Shown one piece after another: positions 35,680 through 46,984 of a DNA stretch of 64,000 bases. How positions within the stretch are numbered: the first letter of the stretch is position 1; every line of letters starts with the position of its first letter. Origin of the DNA: Reclinomonas americana ATCC 50394 (Eukaryota; Jakobida; Jakobea; Jakobida). The notes beneath the pieces were generated by a model that did no database searches, was not told where the DNA came from, and worked only from the letters and a program-made list of their open reading frames with translations. Position numbers and translations under genes: made by a program. The stretch is from positions 28,371 through 92,370 of the forward strand of contig PS015118.1 of NCBI GenBank assembly GCA_048213135.1, written 5' to 3'.

Positions 35680-35924
35680 TCTCTGTAAAAGGTTGTGCAC
35701 ATTTAGGCAATGATTTAGGCGCGCCTTTCTCTCTCACATTACGTGACTAAGACACACAACTTCTCGTGCATGCCTCCTCACATGCCTCCTTTACTCTCTC
35801 TCTCTCACAGTGAGTTGGCGTGTTCGGTTTCTCTCTCACTCTCTTACATTTTCCCGCTCACTCTTTCTCTCTCTGTTGCACAAACCTCTGCAAAGAGCAC
35901 ATGCTCCACTTGCTTCTTCCTCAT
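26901..35924 (-). CDS. DENN-domain protein, AFI1/SPA (stabilisation of polarity axis) type, 733 aa
   Basis: Exons, 5' to 3' on the minus strand: 35924-35886, 35047-34694, 33771-33699, 33640-33447, 32631-32562, 32496-32419, 32353-32211, 31319-31191, 30811-30433, 30292-30066, 29210-29070, 29003-28845, 28322-28200, 26993-26901 (TGA); total 734 codons. The N-terminus KKQVEHVLFAEFDHTTGHAI is a uDENN-like start. Middle exons include GEFYFCLSYVQCKK and YYIYK. The core is exon 9 (LMQRFGEQIMTIYNAVLSEK, LLVSPPLPVL, YFPLAYHQPVQVPGYIAG), followed by VTNPMFAQKEQWWDLLCDI, which I recognise as the GVTNP-F-WW/WDLLCD motif of fungal AFI1/SPA proteins. DENN proteins are Rab exchange factors or Arf-effector scaffolds in membrane traffic and polarity; the partner here is unknown. 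Introns 11 and 13 use GCATGT and GTTGCG donors. The 33447 edge is uncertain by 6 nt. Intron 13 contains a 790-bp gap. Confidence 0.82.
28323..28844 (-). other. pyrimidine-rich intron of the DENN gene
   Basis: The sequence between exons 12 and 13 is CT/CA-rich on the plus strand. No further exon fits, because the flanking exons already join in phase 0 (EEQVLE / LLSRLPESQ). Confidence 0.6.
29455..29945. repeat. tandem duplication of a ~230-bp intronic unit
   Basis: Two diverged copies, about 29460-29630 and 29690-29870, share (CT)n, then CACTATCAACATCAC, GAAGAGTGATG, CAGCAAGCGA, GACGAATG and GGTGAAGGTATTTCCTGC. A third partial start lies near 29920. They fill the DENN intron 29211-30065. Confidence 0.75.
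31516..32229. repeat. ~68-bp minisatellite made of copies of an exon end plus its 5' splice site
   Basis: Seven copies including the genuine one share, on the minus strand, CAGTATTACATTTACAAG followed by GTGGGGA-like sequence. Copies lie near 31517, 31583, 31933, 32000, 32068, 32132 and 32211, with a 228-bp gap among them. The copy at 32211-32229 is the true end of DENN exon 7 (...AQYYIYK); the others lie downstream in its intron. Confidence 0.85.
35048..35885 (-). other. first intron of the DENN gene, with imperfect ~105-bp repeats
   Basis: Three related segments at about 35317-35420, 35425-35530 and 35694-35753 share a TTAGG(C/T)(A/G)CGCCTT core; the first two also share CTTTTCCTCTG and GAGCAA. 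They are separated by (CT)n and (GT)n. The position near the shared promoter would allow regulatory sites, but nothing specific is recognised. Confidence 0.55.
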
Positions 35925-36020
35925 AACGAGAGCGTGAGAGATAACAGAGTGACAAACAAGTGTTGAGTCACTGTTGATTGTCACACGCGCGCGCGCGAGA
36001 GGTCCTTCTTTGAGTGTGCA
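35925..36020. promoter_or_regulatory. 96-bp bidirectional promoter between DENN and LRR-IQ genes
   Basis: The two start codons face away from each other with only 96 bp between them. The interval contains TGAGTCA (35964-35970) centred in an inverted repeat, GTGACAA (35949-35955) and TTGTCAC (35978-35984), followed by a (CG)n run. TGAGTCA is the classical AP-1/Gcn4 bZIP site; binding here is inference. Confidence 0.6.
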
Positions 36021-36389
36021 ATGAGTGACGTGGTCGACTTGAGAGGTGAGTGTGTAAGAGTGTGAGAGAGTGTGTGTGTGTGAGAGAGAGGAAAGAGATG
36101 TCACTGTTTCGCGCCCTTCTTGGTGACAGAACGCACTCTCACTCTCTCACACACTCTGTCTCTCACACACTCTCGCTCACTCCCCCACTCACTCACTCAC
36201 TCACTCACTCACTCGCTCACTCACCCTCTCTTTTACTCACTCACTCACTCACTCACTCACTCACTCACTCACTCACTCACTCACTAACTCACTCACTCTC
36301 ACTCACTCACTCACTCACTCACTCACTCCACTCTCTCACTCACTCACTCACTCACTCACTCACTCACTCACTCACTCACTCACTCACTC

Positions 36390-36439
<50 letters not shown>

Positions 36440-36708
36440 CTACTCGTACTCTCTCACGACACACACGNNNNNNNNNNNNNNNNNNNNNNNNNNNNNNNNN
36501 NNNNNNNNNNNNNNNNNNNNNNNNNNNNNNNNNNNNNNNNNNNNNNNNNNNNNNNNNNNNNNNNNNNNNNNNNNNNNNNNNNNNNNNNNNNNNNNNNNNN
36601 NNNNNNNNNNNNNNNNNNNNNNNNNNNNNNNNNNNNNNNNNNNNNNNNNNNNNNNNNNNNNTACCTACCTACCGTACCTACCTACCTCTACCTACCTCTC
36701 TACTCCTA

Positions 36709-36757
<49 letters not shown>

Positions 36758-39035
36758 ACTCACTCACTCACTCACTCACTCACTCACTCTCTCTCTCTCT
36801 CCCTCACTCACTCTCCCTCCTTTCCACCATACATTCCCTCATTCATTTCATGACAACTCGCTTCCTCTCTCCCTTCCCCTCCTCTCTCTCTCCTTCTCCC
36901 TCCCCCCCTCTCTCCCTTCCCCCTCACTCCCCTTCTCTTCCCCCTCTCTCTTTCCTCTCCTCCCACAGACCGCGACATTCAATCACTTCACGACGCCGTC
37001 GATGGAGCCCTGCAATCATCATCATCGCGCTCGATTTCTCAGCTGCTGCTCTCCACCAATCGCATTGTGAAGATCGAGCGACTGGATCGACTGCGCGACT
37101 TGCGAGTGGTGCGTGGAACTTGAGCAGCGATCTCTTGCAGTATCTGCATTTCTCTTCTCTCTCTCTCTCTCATCCTCACCATCCCCTTCTTCCCCTTTAA
37201 AAGCTCGACCTCAGCGGCAATCGCATCGTGCGCATCGAAGGCCTGCTCCACCTCGCGCAACTCCGCGTCCTCAATCTGCGCGGCAACAGCATCACGCGTG
37301 TGGAGGGCCTCGGCGGCTGCCTGCAACTGGAGCAGCTCGATCTGTCGGAGAATGACTTGTCGATTGTGGAGGGTGAGTGTGTCTGGGGGGAAAGGAGTCC
37401 GTCCTACCTCTTGACCTGCGTGTACTGTGGGTGTTGCGTCTCCTTCTCGTCGACTGCGAGAGTGGATGGAGTCTGCATGATGCGCTCTTTCTGTCTCTTT
37501 TAAGCGTGTGCGTTGATGTGCCGGAGTGCGTGTCCTTGTCTGCGTTCGTGAACTGCTACATCATGTCGTCCCACAGTTTGTCCAAGTATGCCTTGCTCTC
37601 GCTCTCCTCCGTCTCTCTCTTTCTTTTCTGTAATTTTCTGTCTCCTTTGCTTCTCCTGCTTTCTCTCCTTCCCGCTCTTTCTTGGTCTCCTCTCTCTTTC
37701 TGTCTCTCTGTCCCTCTATCTTTGATTTGTCTGTCTTTCTCTCTCTCTCTCTCTCTCTGTCTCATGTGTCTCACGCTCTCCTCTCTCTCGCCTTTGCTTC
37801 TCCTCCTTTCTCTCCTTCCCGCTCTGACTTGCTCTCCTCTCTCTTTCTGTCTCTCTGTCCCTCTCTCTTTGTTTTGTCTTTCTCTATCTCTCTGTCTGTC
37901 TTTCTCTCTCTCTCTGTCTCATGTGTCTCACGCTCTCCTCTCTCTCGCCTTTGCTTCTCCTCTTTCTTTCTCTTCTTCCCGCTCCTCCCTCTTCGTCCTT
38001 TGTCTTGCTCTTCTCTATCTTTCTGTTTCTCTGTCCCCTCTTTTTTCTCTCCCCTCTCTCTCTCTTTCTCTTTCTACACACACACACTCTCTCTCTCTTT
38101 CTGTCTCGTTCTCGCCCTTTCCATCTCTCTCTCCTTTTCTCTCTTTCTCTCCTTCTCTCTCTTTTTCTCCTTCTCTCTCGCTCTCCTCTTTCTCTCAGTC
38201 TGTCCCGTCTTTCAATTTCTCTCTCATCTCCCTTTCCATCTCTCTTTCCTGCTCTTCTCTGTCCTTTCCCTTTCTCGTTCTCCTCTCTCCCTCTTTTTGT
38301 CTCTCTTCCTCCCTCTTTTTGTCTCTCTTCCTCCCCTTTTGGTCTCTTTTTCTCCCGTTCTCTTACTCCCCCTCCCACTCTTCTCTTTGTCCTTTCCCCT
38401 TCTCGCTCTTTCCCTCTCTTTCCCTCCCCTCTCATTCCCATCCCTTCCCCTCTATAGGCCTCGAGCTCAACTCCAAACTCCGCACGGTGCTCCTCTCCGA
38501 CAACAACATCTCCGCCGTGCGCAGCATGTCGCAGAATCGAGCGCTCAAGGTTCCATTTCACACAATACATCTCCTTCACGTCCAGCCCCTCACCCTCCTC
38601 ACAGGAGCTGTACCTCGACGGCAACCTAATCCAATCGCTCAGCGACCTCCAACGCAACCTGCCCGACAGCATCGAGGTGCTGCACCTGAGCAACAATGAG
38701 ATTTCACAGTTTCACGGTTGGTGACAGTAGCACGAGTGGCTCCATGTGGAGAGATCGGCACTCACCCCGCAGAGTTGCAGAACTCAAGGCGCTGGCACCG
38801 CTGGCAGAGTTGCGCGATTTGGATGTGTCGCGGAATCCGTTTCACGCACAAGTGGCGGGATGGCAGTTGCGTGATGGAGACAAGTGTGTGATGCGTGTTT
38901 TGCGTGATTGCTGATTCAGTCGCCCACAGCATCGACTACCGCACGTTTCTCAAGTCACTGCTGCCGCGCTTGGATACGCTGAACAAGACGGCGATTTCGC
39001 CGCAGGAGCGGTGAGTCGCCTCTCACTCACTCACT

Positions 39036-39076
<41 letters not shown>

Positions 39077-39993
39077 GCGCGCGCGCACACTCTTAAAATT
39101 GATCACACTGACCTCTCTCTCACTCATTTGACACTCACTCACTCACTCACTCTCCCTTCCCTCTCACTCACTGACTGCACTCACTCACTCTCCCTTCCCA
39201 CTCACTCACTCACTGACTGCACTCACTCATTCTCCTTTCCCTCTCACTCACTCACTCACTCACTGCACTCTCCTTTCCCGCTCTTCTCCCCTTAGCGACC
39301 TCGCCTCGCACCTCTTCACCGACGGTCGCGGCAAGTTCATCGACGCCCTCACCTCCCTCCTCCAACGGCAAAACGAGGACCGTCTCATCGAGTACCTGCA
39401 GGAAAAGTGCCCGGTGGCCACGGTGCGTCTTGCTCGACTACCCCTTTGCCGTTTCGTGTGCTCATCTTCCTTTGCAGCCACTATCCGTGGTCTACTCGCC
39501 ACCCAACACGCAGCAATTCGAAAATGGTGGTCCTCGCAACAATAGTAACTCTCCTGCGCGGCGTCTGCCGATTCCCTCGTTTGTGGCGGTGAGTGCGCGT
39601 GCACTGTCTGGGAGGGGGAGGAAAGGGGGGGGGGGGGGGGGGGGGTTGTGCTGTTATGTGAATACTCACCGTGTACTTGTTGTCGACGTCAGCTGTCACA
39701 GTCGTTGCTCTCTCGCTCTCTCTCTCTCTCTCACACACACACAGACGCACACGCACTACATCTGTTTTTCGTCTTGTCTCTGCATCTTCTGTTCGGCACT
39801 TCAGGAACTCCAGCTCATTTCTTGAATTCCCCTCTTGCCACCACAATTTTTCCTTGCAGCGTGACTCGGCCTTTCGCTCTTGTTTTGTCTATCTGTCCTT
39901 CTCTGTCTCTCTCCAGTGAACTCAGTTTCTGAAGACGCTTTCTGTCTTACTCCCCGCTCCTTATGTCACTCCTAGTCGTTCGATAGCTGGGTC

Positions 39994-40041
<48 letters not shown>

Positions 40042-43000
40042 CTCATTTTTCCACGTTGTGTATCGACCACTTCACTTCGTCTCGTCTCTTGACTTCACCT
40101 CTTACCGCCACAACTCTTGCTGCAACGGGACGCAGTCGTTCGCTCGTGTCATGTCATTCACGTGCTGTTCTCTCAACACTGTCCTATTTCTCTGTCGCTC
40201 TCACATACTTACTGCGCTCCCTGTCTTGTTCCCTGTTCCTTCTGTCCTGTCTCCTGCTCTCGTATTCCACTTTATGCATGAACCCAACCAGTCAGGTGAT
40301 CCATCTCATCACCTCGTGCCGATCGTCATGTCTATCAATTGTTCTTTTTCTTCTCCCATGCCACTCCACTGTCCATTCCCCTTGTCTCTCTCACTCTATA
40401 CAGGGGTCGCTCTGTCTCATGGCTTGTTTTGGTTGGTTTCTTGCCGTATCTCTTTCTCTCCTTCTCTCACCCTTTCTCTCCTCCTTCCCTCACTCCCCCC
40501 TTCCCCTTCTCATCCCTCCCCCCTTCTCCTTCTCCGTCTCCTCCCACAGCCCCGCGACAACTCCGGCAGCTCCCGCTCCGTCTCGCCCCGCGCCCGCAGC
40601 GCCGGTCTCCACCGACCACCACCACAACCACCGCAGCCAGCACAACCGCCGCCACCGCAGCAGGCACAACCCCTCCAGCGCTCGTCTTCCTCGCAACCAT
40701 CTCGATCGAGGTCCGATTCGGCATCCGCTGCTGCCGCTGCTGCAGCGCAACAGCCCGCTGTCCCCGCTCCCCACTCTAGCAGCCGATCGCGCGACGGTCA
40801 GCGCGCCCCACCCCGCGCCGATGACGATTCCGGGTCGTCGTCACCGCCGCGTCGCTCGCGAAGGAAACACCGCCAGCAGCAGCAACAACAACAGCAACAG
40901 CCGCAACCGCAGCTTGCTCGTTTCGTAATGGGAGTTGTGCTTTGTTCTGGGTGGTGACTGCTGACTTTGCTTTTCCAGCGGTGCTTCCGGAGCACGCGCC
41001 GATGATGTATCAAGCCGGCACGCTGTACCATCACCACCCACACCCCGGTGCGTGCAGAATTGCTGTCTTTGTGTGTGTGCTGGGGCGACTCACAGAGTGT
41101 CATCTAGGGCAACCACCCATGTACTATGGCACGCCGATGATGCCAACAATGGCGCCCACCATGTCGGGAATGATGTATGGACCTTCGCCGTATCGTTGCG
41201 TGTGATTGCAAAGAGTGTGTATGGGAAGCCGGCGCTCACTGCTGCTCTGCAGATGCCACACCACGCGATATGCTTGCGGGCGACGCCTATGGACAGTGGA
41301 GACCTAATGTTGCGTCAATCAGGCAGTGGCTCCTGGCTTCTCGCTTCCTCGAGATGTTTCCATGCTCTCTCCTCCTTTGTGTTGCCATTATCTTGGTTCT
41401 GGCTGGTGTATGCCTTGCCCCTTCACGATTGGAATTGTGTCTCTGCCTTGTCCTGCATCTGTCTTGTCTTCTTTCCATTCGTTTCCTTGCCTTGTTACAG
41501 TGGTTCAGAGAAGTCCTCCAATCGTGTGTGTTCACTCCTTTCCTTGTCTTTTATCTCTGCTTGTCTGCAGCCCTTCAATCATGCATCTGGCCTCCTTTCT
41601 GGCTTTCTCTTTCGTAGCCCTTCAATATGTGTCTTGTCTCCGTTCCATCATTTTCATGCCTCGGAGAATTCGCCCATATCTGTATCTCGCCTCCTTTCCA
41701 TTCATTTCCATGCCTTCAGTTGGCGCTTATCTGAAAAGTCGTCCTTCTCTGTGTCTTGTCTACCATTCGTGTCCTTGCCTTATATCAGTCTTGTATGCAA
41801 GTCCTCCTGTTGTGTCTTTTGTCTCCTTTCCATCTGTTTCCTATTTTGAGTCGGTTCTTTCTGCAGTCTTCCTTTCCGTGTCTGGTCTCCATTACTTGCA
41901 CTCCCTCTCCCCTTGTCCCCTCTTCGTCCTCACCTCCCCCGTTCCATTCTCTCGTCTCTCGCAGAGTGGCGACGCCGGCAACAGCACCGCGTCCTTCGTC
42001 ACTCGCAACGAATTCGAGTCCATGACCAAGCAAGTTACGCATCACCCGGCTTCTCCTTCAAGCATCTCATCACCAACCTCCTTCTCTCGTCACTGCAGAT
42101 CCGCGAGATGCGCAAGTTCTTCCGCCTCTCCCTTAAGCAAGAGCTGGCACGTCGAGAGCGCGCCGTGCGCAAGATCCAGGCACTGGCTCGCGGATTCCTG
42201 GTGCGCAAGCGTCTGGCGCTACACGATCGAAATCCCGTGATTGGTCGAGTGCGCAGGTTTGTCTGACAGCGCAATGTGCCTGGTTTGAAGAGTCTCATCC
42301 GTGTGCCTCGCAGAACCATGGACCGCCTGAGGCACGCACCACCCGCAGTGCGCATCTCCCCAAACAAGACACGCGCGAATTCGGTGGTCCGCGAAGCTCT
42401 TTTCCGCCGGTACCCCACTCTCGATCGTATTGTCGTGCCCTCGCTGTCGGTGGCGCCGCCAAGAGGTTCCGTGTCGTCTGTCTCTGCATGCAGCAATGGC
42501 ATTCTTCGAGTCTTTACTGTTTTGTAGCCGTCTTGTCCTTCCTGGGCCCTCACTTGCTCTCTCTCTCTCTCTTTCTCTCTCCGTCTGCTCTTCCCTCATT
42601 CTCCTCGTCCTCTTCCCCTCCTCCAACAGTTTACTCTTCTTGTGACCTCTTGGTTGTTATCAATAATTCTCTCGCTCTCGTCACTTGTGTTGCTGTCGTA
42701 TCTCTCGTCTCCAGTCTCCCTTGCATTGATTAGACTTTTTTCTTTTTCTCTTCTCGCTCGGTTTACCTCGTTTTTTCATTGTTGCAGATTGTGGGTGTCA
42801 TTCTCTCGCTGTATCGATTTTCTCTCGCCCTGTATCTTTCCGTCCCTTCTGCAACGTATTTTATTTGCTCTCTCTCTCTCTCTCCCTCCCTTCCCTTTCC
42901 CTTTGCCTATCTCACCTCTCTTCCACGCAGACGACGTCGCCTGCGCCCGCGCTGGTTTCCGTCGCGACGCAGTGGTGACCATGCAGCGATTCATTCGCGG

Positions 43001-43180
43001 TTTCGTGACACGGCGACGGCTGCGGCATTTCGATCGCACGTCACGCGCCGCCACCGTGATTCAAAGTGTGTGGCGCGGGTACCGCACCCGCCGAGCGCTG
43101 GGGCGATCGCAGCCGGAGAACCCCAAGACGACGCAGTTGGTGAGTGGAGAGTGAAGGGGGTGGAGAGGGAAGGGAGGGGA

Positions 43181-43226
<46 letters not shown>

Positions 43227-43270
43227 GACAGAGAGAGAGAGAGAGAAGAANNNNNNNNNNNNNNNNNNNN

Positions 43271-43367
<97 letters not shown>

Positions 43368-43416
43368 GACAGAGAGAGAGAGAGAGAGAAAGACAGACGA
43401 ATAGACACACAGAGAA

Positions 43417-43449
<33 letters not shown>

Positions 43450-43725
43450 AAGAGGAGCCAGAGACAGAATGAGGAACAAAGAGAGAGAGAAAGAGTGCGA
43501 ATAGAGAGCAGTGTGTGTGAAAGGGACAGACATACAGACAGACAAAGAGAAGGAGATAGAGGCTGAGAGAGGTACAGAGAAAGAGAAAGAGTGCGAATTA
43601 GCGCGGTGTGTGTGAGAGAGAGATAGAGAGAAAGAGAGACACAGAGAAAGAGAGACGGATAGCGAGAACCTTAGAGACAACGATAGAGAGAGTGAAAGAG
43701 TGCGAATATAAGTACCCTGTGTGTG

Positions 43726-43765
<40 letters not shown>

Positions 43766-43843
43766 CGAGAGTCTGAGAGAGACAAGAGAGAAACTAGTTA
43801 CGAATAGAGAGCTGTGTGTGGGAGAGACAGACAGACAGAGACA

Positions 43844-43899
<56 letters not shown>

Positions 43900-46800
43900 A
43901 GAAGAGAGAGCGTACGTACGTACGGTACCGGACGGACGGACGGAGGTTACGGTAACGGTACGACGACGACGTACCGTACGTACGTACGACGACGTACCGT
44001 ACCGGACGAGTANNNNNNNNNNNNNNNNNNNNGAGAGAGAGAGAGAGAGCGAGAAAGAGAAAGAGAGAGGGCATGAGTGACTACCCGAGTGAGCGAGAAG
44101 CCGTTGGATAGATCTCTGTTGGTGGGCTCCGAGTGACAGACATGCGCATGCGGAACGCAGAGAGCTGTCATGAGTGGCATACATGATAGTACACACTGAA
44201 TGGCAAACGAAGAAGTGAGCGATATGAGTTAATCTGCACCTAGATATTTGAGAGGGCGAATGCCGAGAAGATTGGCTGCATTTTATCTTATTCACTCTCC
44301 AAAGAATTGAGAGCAAACGAAGTGGATTGTTAGTTGCGCTCTATCACATCCGGCATGCTTGTCTGAAAACATGTGTGGAGCTCGTCCTTCTCTCATCCGC
44401 CTCCTTCCCTTTTGCTTCGCAGTTTGTCGCCCTCCAACGAGAGAGCATCCGCGTCGCCTCACTCATCGACGAGGAAGTGCGACACCGACAACGACAAGAG
44501 GATGCCCTGCGCTACTTGTGGGAAGCGGTTCGTAACTCCACTTTTCTCTCCCTCTATTCCACCCTCTCTGACCACTTTCCCCCACCGCGCACAGGTCAAG
44601 TCCATGCGCGATCAAATCGCCAGCCGACCACCCTCACCGATGCGCGCCAGCGACCCTTCGGAAGACGCAGCGGCAGCGGCCGCCGCCGTGGACGAAGTGA
44701 GTCGCAAGGTCGACGAGGTCACGGCGCTGCAGGCGCAACGAGTGAACGGCCTGGAGCAGCGTCTCTCCGCCACCTCCATGTCGCTGACGCAGCGCGTGGA
44801 GAGTGACATGGCGAGTGTGCGCGCGCACGTGACGCAGGAGCTGCGCCGACAGGCCGATGACTTTCACCGGCAGATGGAGGCGCTGTCGATGCATGTGGAT
44901 ACGCTGGCGGCGGCACAGCAGCGGGCCGCCATGGTGCCGGCGCCAGTGTCGGTGGCGGGTGGAGGGATGTCCGTGGAGGTGGAGAGGCGGTGAGAAGAAA
45001 GAGAAGGAAAGGGAGAGGGGAAGGAGATTGAGAGAGAAGGGAGGGAGAGGGAGGGGAAAAAAAGTGGGAGGAGAGAGAGAAGGGAGGAGAAAGTGAGAAG
45101 AGAGAGAAGGTAGGAGAAAGTGGGAAGAGAGGGAGAGAGAAGGGAGAGAGATTGAGAGCACCGCCTTCCTTTGTTAACCTCATCCTTCTCCCCTCTCCAG
45201 AATGCTCTCGGAGATGGACGCCCTGCGCAACAAGAACTCGCGACTGGAGGAGGAAATGGTGGCGCTGCGCAAGCAAATGGCCGAGATGCAGGACATGATG
45301 TTGCGCTACATTGAGCAGCAGCGATCAATGGAGCACCGGCAGCGGCGTCTAGAGCAGGACATGCAGCAGGTAGGTGGCGCTTCGCAGCCCGAATCGCTAC
45401 CAGCATCAGTGTTGCAGCCTCAGCCGCCGTCACCACCGCGGCACGCCCCGCCTGCGCCGCCACCACCTCCACCACCACCACCACCACCACCTCCTCCTCC
45501 AATGCAAGTGGCTGCCGTTGTGGCCACGGTGGACCGACGAGAGAAGCTGCTGCAGGAGCAAATGGCGCTGCAGCAGCGTCGCGAGTCGCTGGCATCCGAC
45601 AATGGGCACGGGTCGTCGCACGACATTTTGGGTGATGAGTTCACGCCGGCGGTGTGTGCGCGCCGCATGCTTTTTTTTTGGTGGTCGCCCTCTTGTTTCT
45701 CACGCGAGTGATGCAGGAGCGGAGAGAGGTCGAGCAGCTGCTGTCTAACGACAGTCGGCGGCAGAGCGAGGAGCCGCGGCAGGGTGGTGGAAATGGTGAC
45801 AATCGGCGCATGTCGCGCTCGTCCATTGCGGCGTCGCGTGCCATGAGTGCGCTGGTGCGTGGCGATGGAAGAGAGGGAGAGCAAGGGAAAGTGAGTATTA
45901 GAAAGTGTGATTTCTAGAAGGGAGAGACAAGTGGGACAGCGTGAGTGAGATAGAGAGAGGGAGAAAGAAGGGGCAGTGAGGAAGTACGAAGGGAGGAAGG
46001 ACTGTGAGAGTGAAGAGGGAAAGACAGGGAAAGAGAGAGAGAGAGTATTGTGCACATTATGCCGTGTCTCTTCAATGTCTCTTCTTTGTCTTCTGCATCC
46101 TTGTATATCTTTCTCTCTTCACTCCTTTTTTCACCTCGCTGCTACTCCCCTCCCTATCTCTTCAGTTGTTACCGTCTCTGCTTCATTCCCTTTTCTCGTT
46201 AGCTCCCATTTGTTTCCTTCTCGTTCTCTTTCGGTTCGTGTTGTTCTTCCGTGCTTCGCTTCGCCCAGTCTCCTTCTCTGTAGTTCTGTCTGTTTCTCAC
46301 TCTCTTTATCTCACCCTATCTCATTATTCGTTCTCCAACCTTCACGCTCTTTTGCTCCTTCTCTTTCTTTCTGTCTCCTTGTCTCTCCTCTCCTCCTTAC
46401 TCTCCTTCCACCACTTTCCTTCCCCTTTTCTCCTCCTACGGATGCTGCCTTCTGTTCTTGCGGATCATCCATCTCACTGCCTCTTGCAGGATGCACTGCT
46501 GGACCAGCCGCGACTCACAGTCACGTCACGTGGATTGGAGCAAGTTGAGTGCACGATACGCTGTGTTCCACATCGCTTTTGCTCACTGTTATCGCCAGTC
46601 ATCGCGAGCCGCTCCGCCCGCGCGTTCTGCCCCTGCAACGGCGGTGGTGGAGCCCACTGCTGCTGTCCGGTCGTCGTACCCTCCGCGAACGCAGCCTCCG
46701 TATGGTGGCACGATCAGGGCGTCCGATCGGGAGCCGTTGTTGTTGGTGGGTGTTGGTGCAGAGAAGAGAAGGGAAGAGGGAGAGAGAGGGATGGAAAGGA

Positions 46801-46949
46801 GGAAGAGAGGGGAAGGGAGAAGGAGGAGGAGGAAGGGAGAAGGAGGAAGGGAGAGGGAGTGGAAGGGAGAGAGAGGAAGGGATAGTGAGAAATTAAGAAG
46901 GAGAGAGAGAGGATGATTTAGTGTGACATCGACAGAATGGGAGAGACTG

Positions 46950-46984
<35 letters not shown>

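Noticed and set aside
37377-38457. Ser/Leu-rich frame of over 300 codons between LRR exons
   Set aside because: It is CT-rich intron sequence; flanking LRR exons join in phase 1 across it (SIVEG / LELNSKL).
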